This document shows positions 35,399 through 44,609 of a stretch of 64,000 bases of DNA, one piece after another. Both the position numbers and the translations under genes were made by a program. The DNA is from Yoonia ponticola (GTDB taxonomy: Bacteria; Pseudomonadota; Alphaproteobacteria; Rhodobacterales; Rhodobacteraceae), in NCBI RefSeq assembly GCF_014199395.1, contig NZ_JACIJM010000001.1, forward strand, positions 496,001 to 560,000, read 5' to 3'. A model generated the notes under the pieces. The model made no database searches. It saw nothing but the letters and a program-made list of their open reading frames with translations, and was not told the origin of the DNA. Every line of letters begins with the position of its first letter. Position 1 is the stretch's first letter.

Positions 35399-36214
35399 AT
35401 GGCAGAACAGACAACTTTGGCCGCCAGCATGGGTGAACGCCGTTTTGGGCGGGTCAACTGGACGGGCACATGGACACTGATGGAGCGCGAAGTGCGCCGG
35501 TTTATGAACGTGTGGTCGCAAACCGTGATGGCGCCGCTGATCAACGCGGGGCTGTTGTTAATGATCTTTACCATCGCAATTGGACCGGGCAGGGGCGCTG
35601 TCATGGGTGTGCCGTTTATGACGTTTCTAGCCCCCGGGATTTTGACGATGACCGTTATTCAGAACGCTTTTGCGAACACATCGTCGTCGATGGCGTCGGC
35701 CAAAGTGCAGGGCAATATCGTTGACACGCTGATGCCGCCGCTGTCCGCGACAGAATTGTTGGTGGGCTACATTTTCGGATCATTCGCCCGTGGTGCCTTG
35801 GTCGCCGTGGTGATCGCGCTGGGCGCATGGCTGTTTCTGGGCGTTGGCATGAAAAACCCGCTTTGGGTTTTGACATTTGTTTTGCTGGGCTCGATTTTTA
35901 TGGGCGGCTTGGGATTGATCGCTGGTATTTTTGCCAACAAATTTGACCAACTGTCTGCGATCTCGAACTTTATCGTCACGCCGCTCGCGTTTTTGTCGGG
36001 GACTTTTTACTCGATCGACGCGCTGCCAAGCCTGATGCAGACCTTGTGCCACATCAATCCGTTCTTCTACATCATTGATGGTGTGCGGTTTGGGATGATT
36101 GGGGTCAGCGATAGCAGCCCTTGGGTCGGGCTGTTGGTTGTTCTGGCCGCTTGTGCCGTTGTGATGGCAATTTGCTGGCGCTGGCTGGATCGCGGGTATC
36201 GGTTGAAGGCGTAG
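35399..36214 (+). CDS. ABC-2 type transporter permease
   Basis: A 271-residue permease with about six transmembrane segments and the ABC-2 signature region (LMPPLSATELLVGYIFGSFA, then LSGTFYSIDALP and HINPFFYIIDGVRFG). Members export polysaccharides, lipids or drugs together with a separate ATPase. No ATP-binding subunit gene is adjacent: the upstream neighbour is the divergent gcrA and the downstream genes are on the other strand. The partner ATPase must be encoded elsewhere. Confidence 0.85.
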   Translation: MAEQTTLAASMGERRFGRVNWTGTWTLMEREVRRFMNVWSQTVMAPLINAGLLLMIFTIAIGPGRGAVMGVPFMTFLAPGILTMTVIQNAFANTSSSMASAKVQGNIVDTLMPPLSATELLVGYIFGSFARGALVAVVIALGAWLFLGVGMKNPLWVLTFVLLGSIFMGGLGLIAGIFANKFDQLSAISNFIVTPLAFLSGTFYSIDALPSLMQTLCHINPFFYIIDGVRFGMIGVSDSSPWVGLLVVLAACAVVMAICWRWLDRGYRLKA

Positions 36215-36235
36215 TGTCGCCTTCAACCTGTTGAA

Positions 36236-36592
36236 TTAACTGGGTTTGCGGGGATTAGGCCTTGGTGCATCAGGCACCGGAGCCATAATCATCCGCACAG
36301 CCCGCGTCGCCGGATCAAGATGGAATACACGTCCGTCTTGATCTGTGATCTGCACCGCAGCGCCATCATCCACGACCGTCAATTTCGTGATAAATAGGTC
36401 GTATTTCTGCGGCGATTTATCCCCGTAGGTGATGTCGTAAACCTTTTGCGCCCATAGTTCGGTGTCGGACGCAGGGTCGGTTGCGGTCACATAACCACCG
36501 TTCTGCCCTAAACCACGGTCCTTGCCCCAATGCAGCGCGTCGATCCGCAGGCCATTCACCGTAACAGGGGCGACGTCAGGCGGGCCGCTCAT
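36236..36592 (-). CDS. Conserved hypothetical protein coupled to M35-like peptidase
   Basis: A 118-residue protein without signal peptide or membrane segments, predicted mostly beta. It contains GGYVTATDPASDTELWAQKV, a pattern I have seen in uncharacterised small proteins of several proteobacteria and myxobacteria (GY-x-A-x-D-x2-S-x3-LW-x2-KVYD). Its ATG overlaps the stop of the preceding peptidase gene (ATGA), which means tight translational coupling. A role as inhibitor, immunity protein or accessory factor of the peptidase is inference from this arrangement only. Confidence 0.7.
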   Translation of the reverse strand: MSGPPDVAPVTVNGLRIDALHWGKDRGLGQNGGYVTATDPASDTELWAQKVYDITYGDKSPQKYDLFITKLTVVDDGAAVQITDQDGRVFHLDPATRAVRMIMAPVPDAPRPNPRKPS

Positions 36593-37632
36593 GCTGCGAT
36601 TCCAGTGACGGTGAGGCGGTTGCTCGCGGGTAATCCGCCTGCAAGATCGGTTGCAAAATAGCCCCAATTATCGGCGTTTTCGATGGCTTGTCTCGTGGTC
36701 AAACCACCCGTGGCCATCGGTGACAGATTGCCGGTTGTGTCGTAGCGGTGGTCGTCTGTGGACATCTCGCGGTGCGATAATTCGTGGACTAACGTGAGTG
36801 CTGCTAGCCAACCACGCCCACCCAAAGCCGCTGAAATTGTAGCGCTTTGCACATAGATCACGTCCATCTTTTCGGATTTATAAACAAAGGCATAGTCTTT
36901 CCAGCCGCCCGAGTTTCGGTCCTTTGGCTCGTCTGACAGGATCAAGTGTGACCCGTTCAAAACCTTGGCCATTTTCCGGTAGCCTTTGGCAAGCGTTTTC
37001 GCGACAACCTTGACGTCCTTGTCCGTCGCATCGGCCGCACAGAACCAACGTTTGATGACGTCTTTGGTCGCATCGGTAGGCGATCCAAGTTCGGCCATGC
37101 ATTTCATCACGTAGCTCATCGCGGTCTGGGTCGCGTTCGCAAGCGCCGTTTTGTCGGCGTCGCTATAGGTCTCATCCGCCTCACTGGCCCACGTTTCCAA
37201 GCCGGATTTGGACATGCCGTCAAACTCGTCATAGACCCATTCGGTGTAGGCCACGGGCGGCGAAAAGAACCAGACGCTTTGCCCGCCACGCAGTTTCATT
37301 AACTGCAAATGTCGCGCCATTTTCACGGCGGCCACGCGGTCATTTAGATCCGTTTCCATTTTGCCAAAGATTTTATCCATCCCCTTGGCCTTACTGTCGT
37401 GACAGCCCGCGACAAGCACTTCGCCTTCGGATTTCGCGTTCTTAACCTTTGCGGTCGCAATTTCTGTACGAAGCCCGTCCAATGATCCAGCATGACGCGA
37501 ACTAGGGCCAGAGGACGAGGCGAACACCTTGCCCAATCCATCCGCAAATGGCGTACCTGTTTGTTCTTGAATGAATTTTAGCGACCGAAATTGATCGCGG
37601 GTTTTTTTGTAACACTCTTCAAATGACTGCAT
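36589..37632 (-). CDS. M35-like (peptidyl-Lys type) zinc metallopeptidase domain protein
   Basis: A 347-residue protein whose C-terminal part carries an aspzincin site: LVHELSHREMSTDDHRYD with His283, Glu284, His287 and the third-ligand Asp293/294. The following ENADNWGYFATDL matches the NADN-x-x-YFAE segment of fungal peptidyl-Lys metalloendopeptidases. Residues 1 to about 230 are helical and unassigned. There is no signal peptide, so it is cytoplasmic or exported by a dedicated system. ATG 37632 follows GAGAAGG; an open frame reaches 37893 but lacks coding character. It overlaps the next gene by 4 bp. Confidence 0.75.
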   Translation of the reverse strand: MQSFEECYKKTRDQFRSLKFIQEQTGTPFADGLGKVFASSSGPSSRHAGSLDGLRTEIATAKVKNAKSEGEVLVAGCHDSKAKGMDKIFGKMETDLNDRVAAVKMARHLQLMKLRGGQSVWFFSPPVAYTEWVYDEFDGMSKSGLETWASEADETYSDADKTALANATQTAMSYVMKCMAELGSPTDATKDVIKRWFCAADATDKDVKVVAKTLAKGYRKMAKVLNGSHLILSDEPKDRNSGGWKDYAFVYKSEKMDVIYVQSATISAALGGRGWLAALTLVHELSHREMSTDDHRYDTTGNLSPMATGGLTTRQAIENADNWGYFATDLAGGLPASNRLTVTGIAA

Positions 37633-37913
37633 AACTGGGAACCTTCTCAATAAAATACTAACGATGACGTTAGGTCGGGTTTTTGCGCCGCGCAATGATT
37701 TTTCGAGGTGCGAGGGCCGATCAAGGGGTTTCGCCCGCGCAATCTGCGGTGTAAGAGTTGCGCCATGAACGCAATGACCACACAGAACATCCGACGCCGA
37801 CGCTAAGCCCGTTTGCCGTTTCTGCTCGTCTTCTTTCATCTTCACAAACATCGTTGACTTAAGCCCCGCCGCTTGGCACCAATTGGGCTTCATTTTCGCA
37901 AAGGTTGATCGCT

Positions 37914-39083
37914 ATGATCCCCTCTATTCTGCCTACTTATTCTCGTGCTCCTCTGACATTCGTCAAAGGCGAAGGCTCTTGGTTAATTGAGGCCGACGGA
38001 CGCCGATTTTTAGATTTAGGCGCTGGGATCGCGGTTAATGCATTGGGTCATGCGCATCCGAAATTGGTGGCTGCGCTGACCGACCAAGCACAAGCGCTGT
38101 GGCACACGTCTAACTTGTATCACATTCCTGCACAGCAAAAGCTGGCGGATATGTTAGTTGAAAAGACCTTTGCGGATACAGCATTTTTCACCAACTCTGG
38201 GACCGAGGCCTGTGAGTTAGCAGTCAAAATGACCCGGAAATATTGGTACGAAAAAGGCCAGCCTGATCGGACCGAAATCATTGCGTTTAACGGGTCGTTC
38301 CATGGACGGTCTGCTGCTGGAATTGCAGCGGCTGGGTCCGAGAAAATGACCAAGGGGTTCGGGCCGCTTTTGGCTGGTTTTACCCATCTGCCATTCGGTG
38401 ATCTGGATGCGCTGAAAGCTGCGGCATCCGCGCAAACCGCCGCGATCATCGTAGAACCTGTGTTGGGGGAAGGCGGGATCGTCCCACTGTCAGAAGCCTT
38501 TTTACAAGGGCTGCGCGAGGTTTGCGATACGTATGGTATCTTGATGATCTTGGACGAGGTGCAATGCGGTATGGGCCGGACAGGGCGTTTGTTTGCGCAC
38601 GAATACTCCGGTGTAACGCCGGACATTATGATGGTCGCAAAAGGCATCGGCGGCGGCTTTCCATTGGGTTGTGTGCTGGCCACGGAACAGGCCGCGTCTG
38701 GCATGACAGCGGGATCACATGGGTCCACATATGGCGGCAATCCACTGGCTTGTGCTGTGGGCTGTGCGGTGATGGAAGAGATCGCAACTGACGCATTCTT
38801 GGCCGAGGTGAACCGCAAAGCGGGGATGTTCCGGCAGAAATTGGAAGGGCTCGTCGCGAGCAACCCTGACGTGTTTGAAGAGGTGCGTGGGGTCGGCCTG
38901 ATGCTTGGTTTAAAATGCAAAGTGCCGAACACAGACGTGGTTAACGCGGGCTACGGGGCGGGACTGCTGACTGTCCCTGCCGCCGATAACATGATCCGAT
39001 TGTTGCCCGCGCTGAACATTCCCGACGAAGACATCACTGCCGCCGCGGATCTGTTAACCAAAACCGCCGAAAGCCTCGTTTAA
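37914..39083 (+). CDS. argD: Acetylornithine aminotransferase
   Basis: PLP-dependent class III aminotransferase of arginine synthesis (and probably succinyldiaminopimelate transamination in lysine synthesis). The 389-residue protein has FFTNSGTEACELAVKMTRKY, the PLP-site Asp in LILDEVQCGMGRTG and the Schiff-base Lys in MMVAKGIGGGFPLG. The ATG at 37914 has AAGG nine bases upstream. It is followed by argF on the same strand after a 76-bp gap containing a hairpin, the usual argD-argF pair of Rhodobacterales. Confidence 0.95.
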   Translation: MIPSILPTYSRAPLTFVKGEGSWLIEADGRRFLDLGAGIAVNALGHAHPKLVAALTDQAQALWHTSNLYHIPAQQKLADMLVEKTFADTAFFTNSGTEACELAVKMTRKYWYEKGQPDRTEIIAFNGSFHGRSAAGIAAAGSEKMTKGFGPLLAGFTHLPFGDLDALKAAASAQTAAIIVEPVLGEGGIVPLSEAFLQGLREVCDTYGILMILDEVQCGMGRTGRLFAHEYSGVTPDIMMVAKGIGGGFPLGCVLATEQAASGMTAGSHGSTYGGNPLACAVGCAVMEEIATDAFLAEVNRKAGMFRQKLEGLVASNPDVFEEVRGVGLMLGLKCKVPNTDVVNAGYGAGLLTVPAADNMIRLLPALNIPDEDITAAADLLTKTAESLV

Positions 39084-39114
39084 CTTCATTTCGCCAGAAC
39101 ACCTCCACGGGGGT

Positions 39115-39135
39115 TTGGGGGTGTGAAACCCCCAA
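39115..39135 (+). other. Intercistronic stem-loop between argD and argF
   Basis: TTGGGGG pairs with CCCCCAA over a 7-nt loop in the argD-argF gap, without a T-run. It may tune argF expression or stabilise the argD message; it resembles the GC hairpins that precede the GGATTTAGAARAAG elements. Confidence 0.45.
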
Positions 39136-39159
39136 TACCTTCGCAAAAAAGAGCAATCC

Positions 39160-40065
39160 ATGACACATTTTCTCGACATTCATACAACTGACACAGCCGA
39201 CCTGCACAAGATCATTGCCCAAGCCCGCGCCATGAAAACGGCCCGCGCAGGTGTTCCCAAAGGGACGTTGGACGCCGACACGCCGCTTGCGAACCACATG
39301 GTCGCGTTGATTTTTGAAAAGCCGTCCACGCGGACCCGCGTGAGTTTTGATGTTGGAGTGCGTCAGATGGGGGGGCAAACCTTGGTGCTGTCGGGGACGG
39401 ATATGCAGCTGGGTCACGGCGAAACGATCGCTGACACTGCCCGCGTTTTGTCGCGGTATGTTGACCTGATTATGATCCGCACGTTTGAGGAACAGACACT
39501 GCTGGAGATGGCCGAATACGCCTCGGTTCCGGTGATCAATGGCCTGACGAACCGTACACATCCCTGCCAGATTATGGCGGATATTATGACGTTCGAGGAA
39601 CGCAACGGGTCGATTAAGGGCAAAAAGGTGGTCTGGACTGGCGATGGAAACAACGTTTTTGCCAGCTTTGCACATGCCGCGAAACAATTCGAATTCGATC
39701 TGGTGTTTTCGGGGCCATCCACGTTGGACCCTGAAAAAGAGCTGGAAGGGTTGTACACAACCGTGCGCGATCCGAATGAGGCGGTTGAAGGGGCAGATCT
39801 GGTTGTGACCGACACGTGGGTGTCGATGCATGATCCGCAATCGGCCCGCGAGCGGCGGCACAATCAGCTGCGCGGGTATCAGGTGAATGATGCGTTAATG
39901 GCGAAGGCGAAGCCTGATTCGTTGTTCATGCATTGCTTGCCAGCCCACCGTGATGACGAGGCCACAAGTTCCGTGATGGACGGTAAGCATTCGGTCATAT
40001 TTGACGAAGCCGAGAACCGGTTGCATGCCCAAAAGGCGATTATGCGTCATTGTCTGGGTGTCTGA
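39160..40065 (+). CDS. argF: Ornithine carbamoyltransferase
   Basis: Joins ornithine and carbamoyl phosphate to citrulline. The 301-residue enzyme has the carbamoyl-phosphate motif [11 protein letters not shown], the HPCQ motif in [11 protein letters not shown], the ornithine-binding SMH region TWVSMHDPQ and the HCLP motif FMHCLPAHR. It lies after argD and uses the product of carB, whose gene is at 18.5-21.8 kb. A palindrome and a GGATTT-type repeat follow it. Confidence 0.97.
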   Translation: MTHFLDIHTTDTADLHKIIAQARAMKTARAGVPKGTLDADTPLANHMVALIFEKPSTRTRVSFDVGVRQMGGQTLVLSGTDMQLGHGETIADTARVLSRYVDLIMIRTFEEQTLLEMAEYASVPVINGLTNRTHPCQIMADIMTFEERNGSIKGKKVVWTGDGNNVFASFAHAAKQFEFDLVFSGPSTLDPEKELEGLYTTVRDPNEAVEGADLVVTDTWVSMHDPQSARERRHNQLRGYQVNDALMAKAKPDSLFMHCLPAHRDDEATSSVMDGKHSVIFDEAENRLHAQKAIMRHCLGV

Positions 40066-40104
40066 GTGAGGTGAGGTTTTGCGTCGCCTGCGGCGTCGCG
40101 CTGC

Positions 40105-40158
40105 TGGAGGGGCTAGCCCCTCCAGACCTCCCCAGGATTTAGAAAAAGTCAAAGAAGC
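40105..40158 (+). repeat. Palindrome plus GGATTTAGAARAAGYCAAAG element, copy 2
   Basis: A perfect 20-bp palindrome TGGAGGGGCTAGCCCCTCCA (40105-40124) is followed 10 bp later by the repeated sequence GGATTTAGAAAAAGTCAAAG plus AAGC (40135-40158). It lies in the convergent gap between argF and hrpB. Confidence 0.75.
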
Positions 40159-40163
40159 AAAGA

Positions 40164-42575
40164 TTAGGTTCCGCGTGGTTTCGCGCGGAGTGTTGGGTCG
40201 GCTTGTGTCGGGTCTTCGGGCCAAGGGTGGCGTGGGTAGCGTCCGCGCATGTCTTTGCGCACGTCGGCGTAGGATGTTGCCCAGAAGCCCGGCAGGTCCG
40301 TTGTTGTTTGTACCGGTTTTTGGCCGGGAGAAAGTAGCGTGATCCGCAGCGGTGTTTTGCCGACTGTCGGGTGGCGGGTGACGCCGAAAAGCTCCTGTAA
40401 TCGCAATGTGATAGACGGTGCTTTGCCGTCGTAGTCGATGGGCGTTTTGCGGTTCATTGGCGTCGTGAAATGCGCTGGCGCCGCGCTGTCGAGGCGTTGC
40501 GTTTGGTTCCAGTCGAGCATGGCGCGCAGCGCGTTGAGACAGTCGAAACTTTTCCAATCGGCGGCAGTTTTTACGCCTTGCAGGTGGGGTTGCAGCCATG
40601 TTTCTAGCGAAGCGAGCAGGGTTTCATCGTCCATATCTGGCAGCGACGGATCGCTGGATTGCACCAAGGCAACCCGCGCTCGAAAACGGTGTGCTGCGGG
40701 TGATAGGCGCAAGCCGAGGTCGCGAACGCCGTCGCACATGGCGGCCGCTACGGTGTCCGGATCAGGGTCTGTCCAGTTGCGGTCGTTAAGGATTAATGCG
40801 CCAAAGGATTCTTGGCTACGTGTCAAGACGCGGCTGTCGCGTTTTGACCATGCGCAGATGTTTTTCCATTCGATTTGCGCGGGATAGAGGTCGCGCAGGG
40901 TGGATTCGTCTAGTGCCGCCGCTTGTCTGATTTTGGCTTCACGTGTGTCGCCGTCGAGGTCGGTGGCGACGATCAGCCGTTGTCCTGCGAGGGTGTCGGA
41001 TGGGTCGAGGTACGCCCCCTTGCCACCCGACAGCACGTAGCGAGGGTCATCGCCTTTGCGGCGCAGCCCGATCCGGTCGGGGTAGGCGAGCGCGAGTTGT
41101 GCTGCGAGATCTAGATGTGGTTTTTTGTCTAAACCTTTCGATAGGCGTGGAATGTCTGCTTTTATTTGCTGTAGTGCCGCGTGGTTGATTTGGCCGGGTC
41201 CATCGTAGAGGCCATTGATCGCTTTGATCCGCAGGTGCAGGTCGGCGGGTGCGCCGCGTAGCGGATCGCGCGCTGAGAGAAGTGCGGCGGCGGGTGCGGC
41301 TTGTGCGCCCGCAGTCAATAACATGTGGCCGAGGCGCGGGTGTACGGGAAGGGCTGCGAGGCGGCGTCCGTGGGGCGTGATCTTTCCGTGCACATCGCGT
41401 GCACCAAGCGTGCACAGCAATGCGCGTGCTTCAGCGAGTGGCCCCGCCGGTGGTGGTGTCAGGAATGATAGGTCATCGCTGCCCCAAACGTCGAGTTCGA
41501 GCGCGAGAGGCGCGAGGTCTTCGACTTCGATGCCCGCAGGCGGGAAAGCGGGTAATGCGCCGTCTTCGCCTTTGGTCCAGAGCGCGTAGGCGTCGCCGGG
41601 GGCCACGCGGCCTGCACGGCCTGCGCGTTGCGTCGCCTCGGCGCGGCTGGCTTTTTCGGTGACGAGGCGCGACATGCCAGAGTTGGGGTCAAAGCGCGAC
41701 CTGCGCGCACGGCCTGCGTCGATGACAACGGTGATGTCCTCAATCGTGAGTGAGGTTTCTGCGATCGAGGTGGCGAGCACGATCTTGCGTCCATCTGTGA
41801 CGGGTGCGATGGCGGCGCGTTGATCTTTGAACGGCATCGCGCCGAACAGCGGCCGGATATGGTGATCGGCGGGCAGGGTCAGACGTTTCGCGGTTTCGCG
41901 AATTTCGCCTTCGCCGGGCAGGAATACGAGGATGCCGCCTTGGGATTTTGGTGCGATGTCGTGGATCAGATCGGCGGTGGCCTGAGCGATTCGCGTTTTG
42001 GGCGGCAGGGCACGCGGTAAGTAGTGGCGCGTGACGGGGTAGGTCCGCCCTTCGGATGTGATTACGGGGGCGTCGTTAAGCATTGCTGCGACAGGACCCG
42101 CATCGAGCGTTGCTGACATGACGACGATGTGCAGATCGGGACGCAGAACTTGGGCGATTTCCCAGACAAAGGCTAGGCCGAGATCCGCATTCAGCGACCG
42201 TTCGTGAAATTCGTCAAAGATCACCGCACCGATGCCGGGCAATTCGGGGTCGGATTGGATCATGCGGGTGAGGATGCCTTCGGTGACAACCTCGATTCGG
42301 GTGCCCGCTTTGCTGTCGCCGCGCATCCGGTAGCCCACTGTTTTACCAGTGGTTTCACCAAGTTGATCGGCGAGGCGTTCGGCGGCGGCACGCGCAGCAA
42401 GGCGGCGCGGTTCCAACATGATGATTTTGCCCGTGGTGATTTGCCCGTCCAACATCGCAAGCGGCACGCGGGATGTTTTACCTGCACCGGGTGGCGCCTG
42501 GAGAACGGCACGGTTGTGTGATCGCAAGGCTGCGATCAGGTCGGGCAGGACGGTGTCGACGGGAAGCGTGATCAT
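40164..42575 (-). CDS. hrpB: ATP-dependent RNA helicase HrpB
   Basis: An 803-residue DEAH/RHA-type helicase. Walker A is APPGAGKTSRVPLAML near residue 25, the DExH box reads DEFHERSL as in other HrpB proteins, motif III is VMSATLDAG, and motif VI AEATQRAGRAGRVAPG is clear. The C-terminal half includes the HrpB-specific domain ending in YPRHPWPEDP. Its cellular role in bacteria is not well defined. A double palindrome separates its start from the rpmB terminator. Confidence 0.95.
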   Translation of the reverse strand: MITLPVDTVLPDLIAALRSHNRAVLQAPPGAGKTSRVPLAMLDGQITTGKIIMLEPRRLAARAAAERLADQLGETTGKTVGYRMRGDSKAGTRIEVVTEGILTRMIQSDPELPGIGAVIFDEFHERSLNADLGLAFVWEIAQVLRPDLHIVVMSATLDAGPVAAMLNDAPVITSEGRTYPVTRHYLPRALPPKTRIAQATADLIHDIAPKSQGGILVFLPGEGEIRETAKRLTLPADHHIRPLFGAMPFKDQRAAIAPVTDGRKIVLATSIAETSLTIEDITVVIDAGRARRSRFDPNSGMSRLVTEKASRAEATQRAGRAGRVAPGDAYALWTKGEDGALPAFPPAGIEVEDLAPLALELDVWGSDDLSFLTPPPAGPLAEARALLCTLGARDVHGKITPHGRRLAALPVHPRLGHMLLTAGAQAAPAAALLSARDPLRGAPADLHLRIKAINGLYDGPGQINHAALQQIKADIPRLSKGLDKKPHLDLAAQLALAYPDRIGLRRKGDDPRYVLSGGKGAYLDPSDTLAGQRLIVATDLDGDTREAKIRQAAALDESTLRDLYPAQIEWKNICAWSKRDSRVLTRSQESFGALILNDRNWTDPDPDTVAAAMCDGVRDLGLRLSPAAHRFRARVALVQSSDPSLPDMDDETLLASLETWLQPHLQGVKTAADWKSFDCLNALRAMLDWNQTQRLDSAAPAHFTTPMNRKTPIDYDGKAPSITLRLQELFGVTRHPTVGKTPLRITLLSPGQKPVQTTTDLPGFWATSYADVRKDMRGRYPRHPWPEDPTQADPTLRAKPRGT

Positions 42576-42617
42576 GCTGCTTGGTGCGGGTTTGTGTGCT
42601 GCTGGTCAAGCGGGGCG

Positions 42618-42658
42618 CGAATTTTCTAGAAAATTCGGATGATTTTTCGCGAAAAATC
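42618..42658. repeat. Double-palindrome element, copy 3
   Basis: CGAATTTTCTAGAAAATTCG (42618-42637) and GATTTTTCGCGAAAAATC (42641-42658) are both perfect palindromes with centres 22 bp apart. The element sits between the hrpB start and the end of rpmB. Confidence 0.85.
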
Positions 42659-42674
42659 GGGGCGTTAGACGTAG

Positions 42675-42707
42675 AAAAACCCGGCTGTGCGACACAACCG
42701 GGCTTTT
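42675..42707 (-). terminator. rpmB terminator
   Basis: Read on the minus strand, AAAAGCCCGGTTGTG pairs with CACAGCCGGGTTTTT across a 3-nt loop, with the U-run in the 3' arm, 22 bp after the rpmB stop. Confidence 0.9.
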
Positions 42708-42729
42708 CGATTAGATCAAAGGAACTGGC

Positions 42730-43014
42730 TTAAGCAGCAGTTGCCTTGGAGATCTCTTTTTTGACTTTCAATGCGCCATCGGACAATTCAGCGTCTTTGG
42801 CTTTCGCCATGAACGCGTCCAAGCCACCACGGTGGTCAACGGTGCGCAAAGCAGCGTTGGAGATGCGGAATTTGAAAGACCGACCCAAAACGTCAGACTG
42901 CAAAGTCACGTCCTGAAGGTTCGGCAAGAACCGACGACGGGTGCGGTTTTTAGCGTGGCTGACATTGTTGCCAGACATCGGGCCTTTTCCGGTAAGTTCG
43001 CAACGGCGCGCCAT
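42730..43014 (-). CDS. rpmB: 50S ribosomal protein L28
   Basis: A 94-residue large-subunit ribosomal protein starting [20 protein letters not shown], with [16 protein letters not shown], the usual L28 layout and the longer C-terminal extension ([17 protein letters not shown]) seen in alphaproteobacteria. The ATG at 43014 starts the conserved N-terminus; an upstream ATG at 43044 is not supported. It ends in a strong terminator. Confidence 0.96.
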   Translation of the reverse strand: MARRCELTGKGPMSGNNVSHAKNRTRRRFLPNLQDVTLQSDVLGRSFKFRISNAALRTVDHRGGLDAFMAKAKDAELSDGALKVKKEISKATAA

Positions 43015-43287
43015 ATGATCATTCCTTGTCTTGGCAGGTGTCACACGCCCTTATGGCGGGTCACCTTATATCAGCGAAAGGGCCATGCGAGGCATAGCCT
43101 TAAATTGGTTCTGGTCAGTTATGAGGATTCCTGACCTCCGTCAACCCAGATTGATGCAAAGTTGGCTGCAAAATGCGTATTGCGTGTTTTGGCGGCTGAT
43201 TTGTCCGTCTTTGGGTTGATTTGGATCAAAGCCGCTGATGGGGCGCAGTATAGTATTGTCCGAAGCTATTCAAATCAGGGGTCTGTC

Positions 43288-43476
43288 ATGTTCCGCCTTG
43301 CTACGATTTTATACGCGATGATTGCAACGACGCTTGCCGGTAGCCTGATCGTGGCCGCGCTGGTGATGGGGTATGACACGTGGATGCAGTTGATTATTGC
43401 GGCCTGTTTTGGGGCGGTGTTTGCGGTGCCTGCGAGTTTTTTCGTGGCGCAGGCGATTGTGAGCAACAAGAAGTAG
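43288..43476 (+). CDS. Small two-helix membrane protein
   Basis: A 62-residue protein consisting of two transmembrane helices (LATILYAMIATTLAGSLIVA and LIIAACFGAVFAVPASFFVA) joined by a short loop (GYDTW), ending SNKK. Similar short proteins are widespread in Rhodobacterales; from memory, database entries for them sometimes carry the name CTP synthetase, which this sequence cannot justify. The function is unknown. It ends 6 bp from the convergent meaB stop. Confidence 0.65.
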   Translation: MFRLATILYAMIATTLAGSLIVAALVMGYDTWMQLIIAACFGAVFAVPASFFVAQAIVSNKK

Positions 43477-43482
43477 CGTGGT

Positions 43483-44466
43483 TTAGGCCGGTTTCGCGAG
43501 GACTTGCATTGCGGCGGCGGCAGGAGACATGTCGCCCGCGATCACGCGGCGTTCCATGTGGTCGAGCCTGTCGCGCAAGTCCGCATCGCCTGTCAGTTGC
43601 GCCATAAGTTGCAGTTGGACTTCTTCTTTGAACCAATGGCGGGCTTGATCGGCGCGGGTTTGGTCCCAGATGCCGTGGTCGCGGCGCCAGTCGGTGAGCG
43701 TCTGCATGGCGTCCCATGCGTCTGTTAATCCTTCGGTTTCCAGTGCCGATACGGTTTTCGCTAATGGATATCCGTCGGGGTCTTGGGCCCGTTTGCGCAG
43801 CAGGCGTAGGGCCCCTGCGTAGTCGGCGCGGGTCCGCGTTGCTTGGGCTTTGAGGTCGCCGTCGGCTTTGTTGACCAACACGATGTCCGCGATTTCCATA
43901 ATGCCGCGCTTGACGCCTTGCAGTTCGTCGCCGCCTGCGGGTGCCAGCAACAGCACGAATAGGTCGGACATTTGTGCGACGAGTGTTTCGGATTGGCCGA
44001 CGCCGACGGTTTCAATCAGCACCACGTCGTAGCCTGCAGCCTCGCACAGTGCCACGGCTTCGCGGGTCCGCCGTGCCACGCCGCCAAGTTGTGTTTGCGA
44101 CGGTGAAGGCCGGATGAAGGCGTTAGGGTCGCGGGCCAGCATGTCCATGCGGGTTTTATCGCCCAAGATCGACCCACCAGAGCGGGCAGAAGACGGATCA
44201 ACGGCCAGCACAGCCACCTTTTTGCCCATCGCCGTGAGCATTAGTCCAAAGCTTTCAATGAACGTCGATTTGCCAACACCGGGCGTGCCTGACAGACCGA
44301 TCCGCAAAGCTTGGCGGTCGGTGCCGAGCGCGTCGAGCAGCGCGAGCGCTTGCGTGCGGTGATCGGGCCGCGCGCTTTCGACCAGCGTGATGGCGCGAGC
44401 GAGAGCGCGGCGATCACCAGAAGCGATTCGCGCGGCTGTCGCAGAGAGGTTTGGATCATCGGTCAT
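43483..44466 (-). CDS. meaB: Methylmalonyl-CoA mutase-associated GTPase MeaB
   Basis: G3E-type GTPase that protects and reactivates B12-dependent methylmalonyl-CoA (or ethylmalonyl-CoA) mutase. The 327-residue protein has the P-loop LSGTPGVGKSTFIES, VLAVDPSSARSGGSILGDKT, the base-specificity NKAD motif and the MeaB C-terminal dimer arm. The ATG at 44466 begins MTDDPNLSATAARIASGDRR; a longer frame to 44619 is not conserved. The mutase gene is not here, but epimerase mce is at 25.6 kb. Confidence 0.94.
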   Translation of the reverse strand: MTDDPNLSATAARIASGDRRALARAITLVESARPDHRTQALALLDALGTDRQALRIGLSGTPGVGKSTFIESFGLMLTAMGKKVAVLAVDPSSARSGGSILGDKTRMDMLARDPNAFIRPSPSQTQLGGVARRTREAVALCEAAGYDVVLIETVGVGQSETLVAQMSDLFVLLLAPAGGDELQGVKRGIMEIADIVLVNKADGDLKAQATRTRADYAGALRLLRKRAQDPDGYPLAKTVSALETEGLTDAWDAMQTLTDWRRDHGIWDQTRADQARHWFKEEVQLQLMAQLTGDADLRDRLDHMERRVIAGDMSPAAAAMQVLAKPA

Positions 44467-44609
44467 GGACGCAGTTTTATCGCGGCGGTGAAAGATGTCC
44501 ACATCGGCGCGATTGAAAAGCGGCAAATCGCGGGGGATGCCGTGCCGCGGATCAGCTTGTTTGAATTTTGATCCCAGCGTAGGATTCATCAAAAGCACAG
44601 GGGACGCAC

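Noticed and set aside
37633..37893. 87-residue N-terminal extension of the M35-like peptidase frame
   Set aside because: A good ribosome site precedes the ATG at 37632, and the extension has no signal peptide or coding character.
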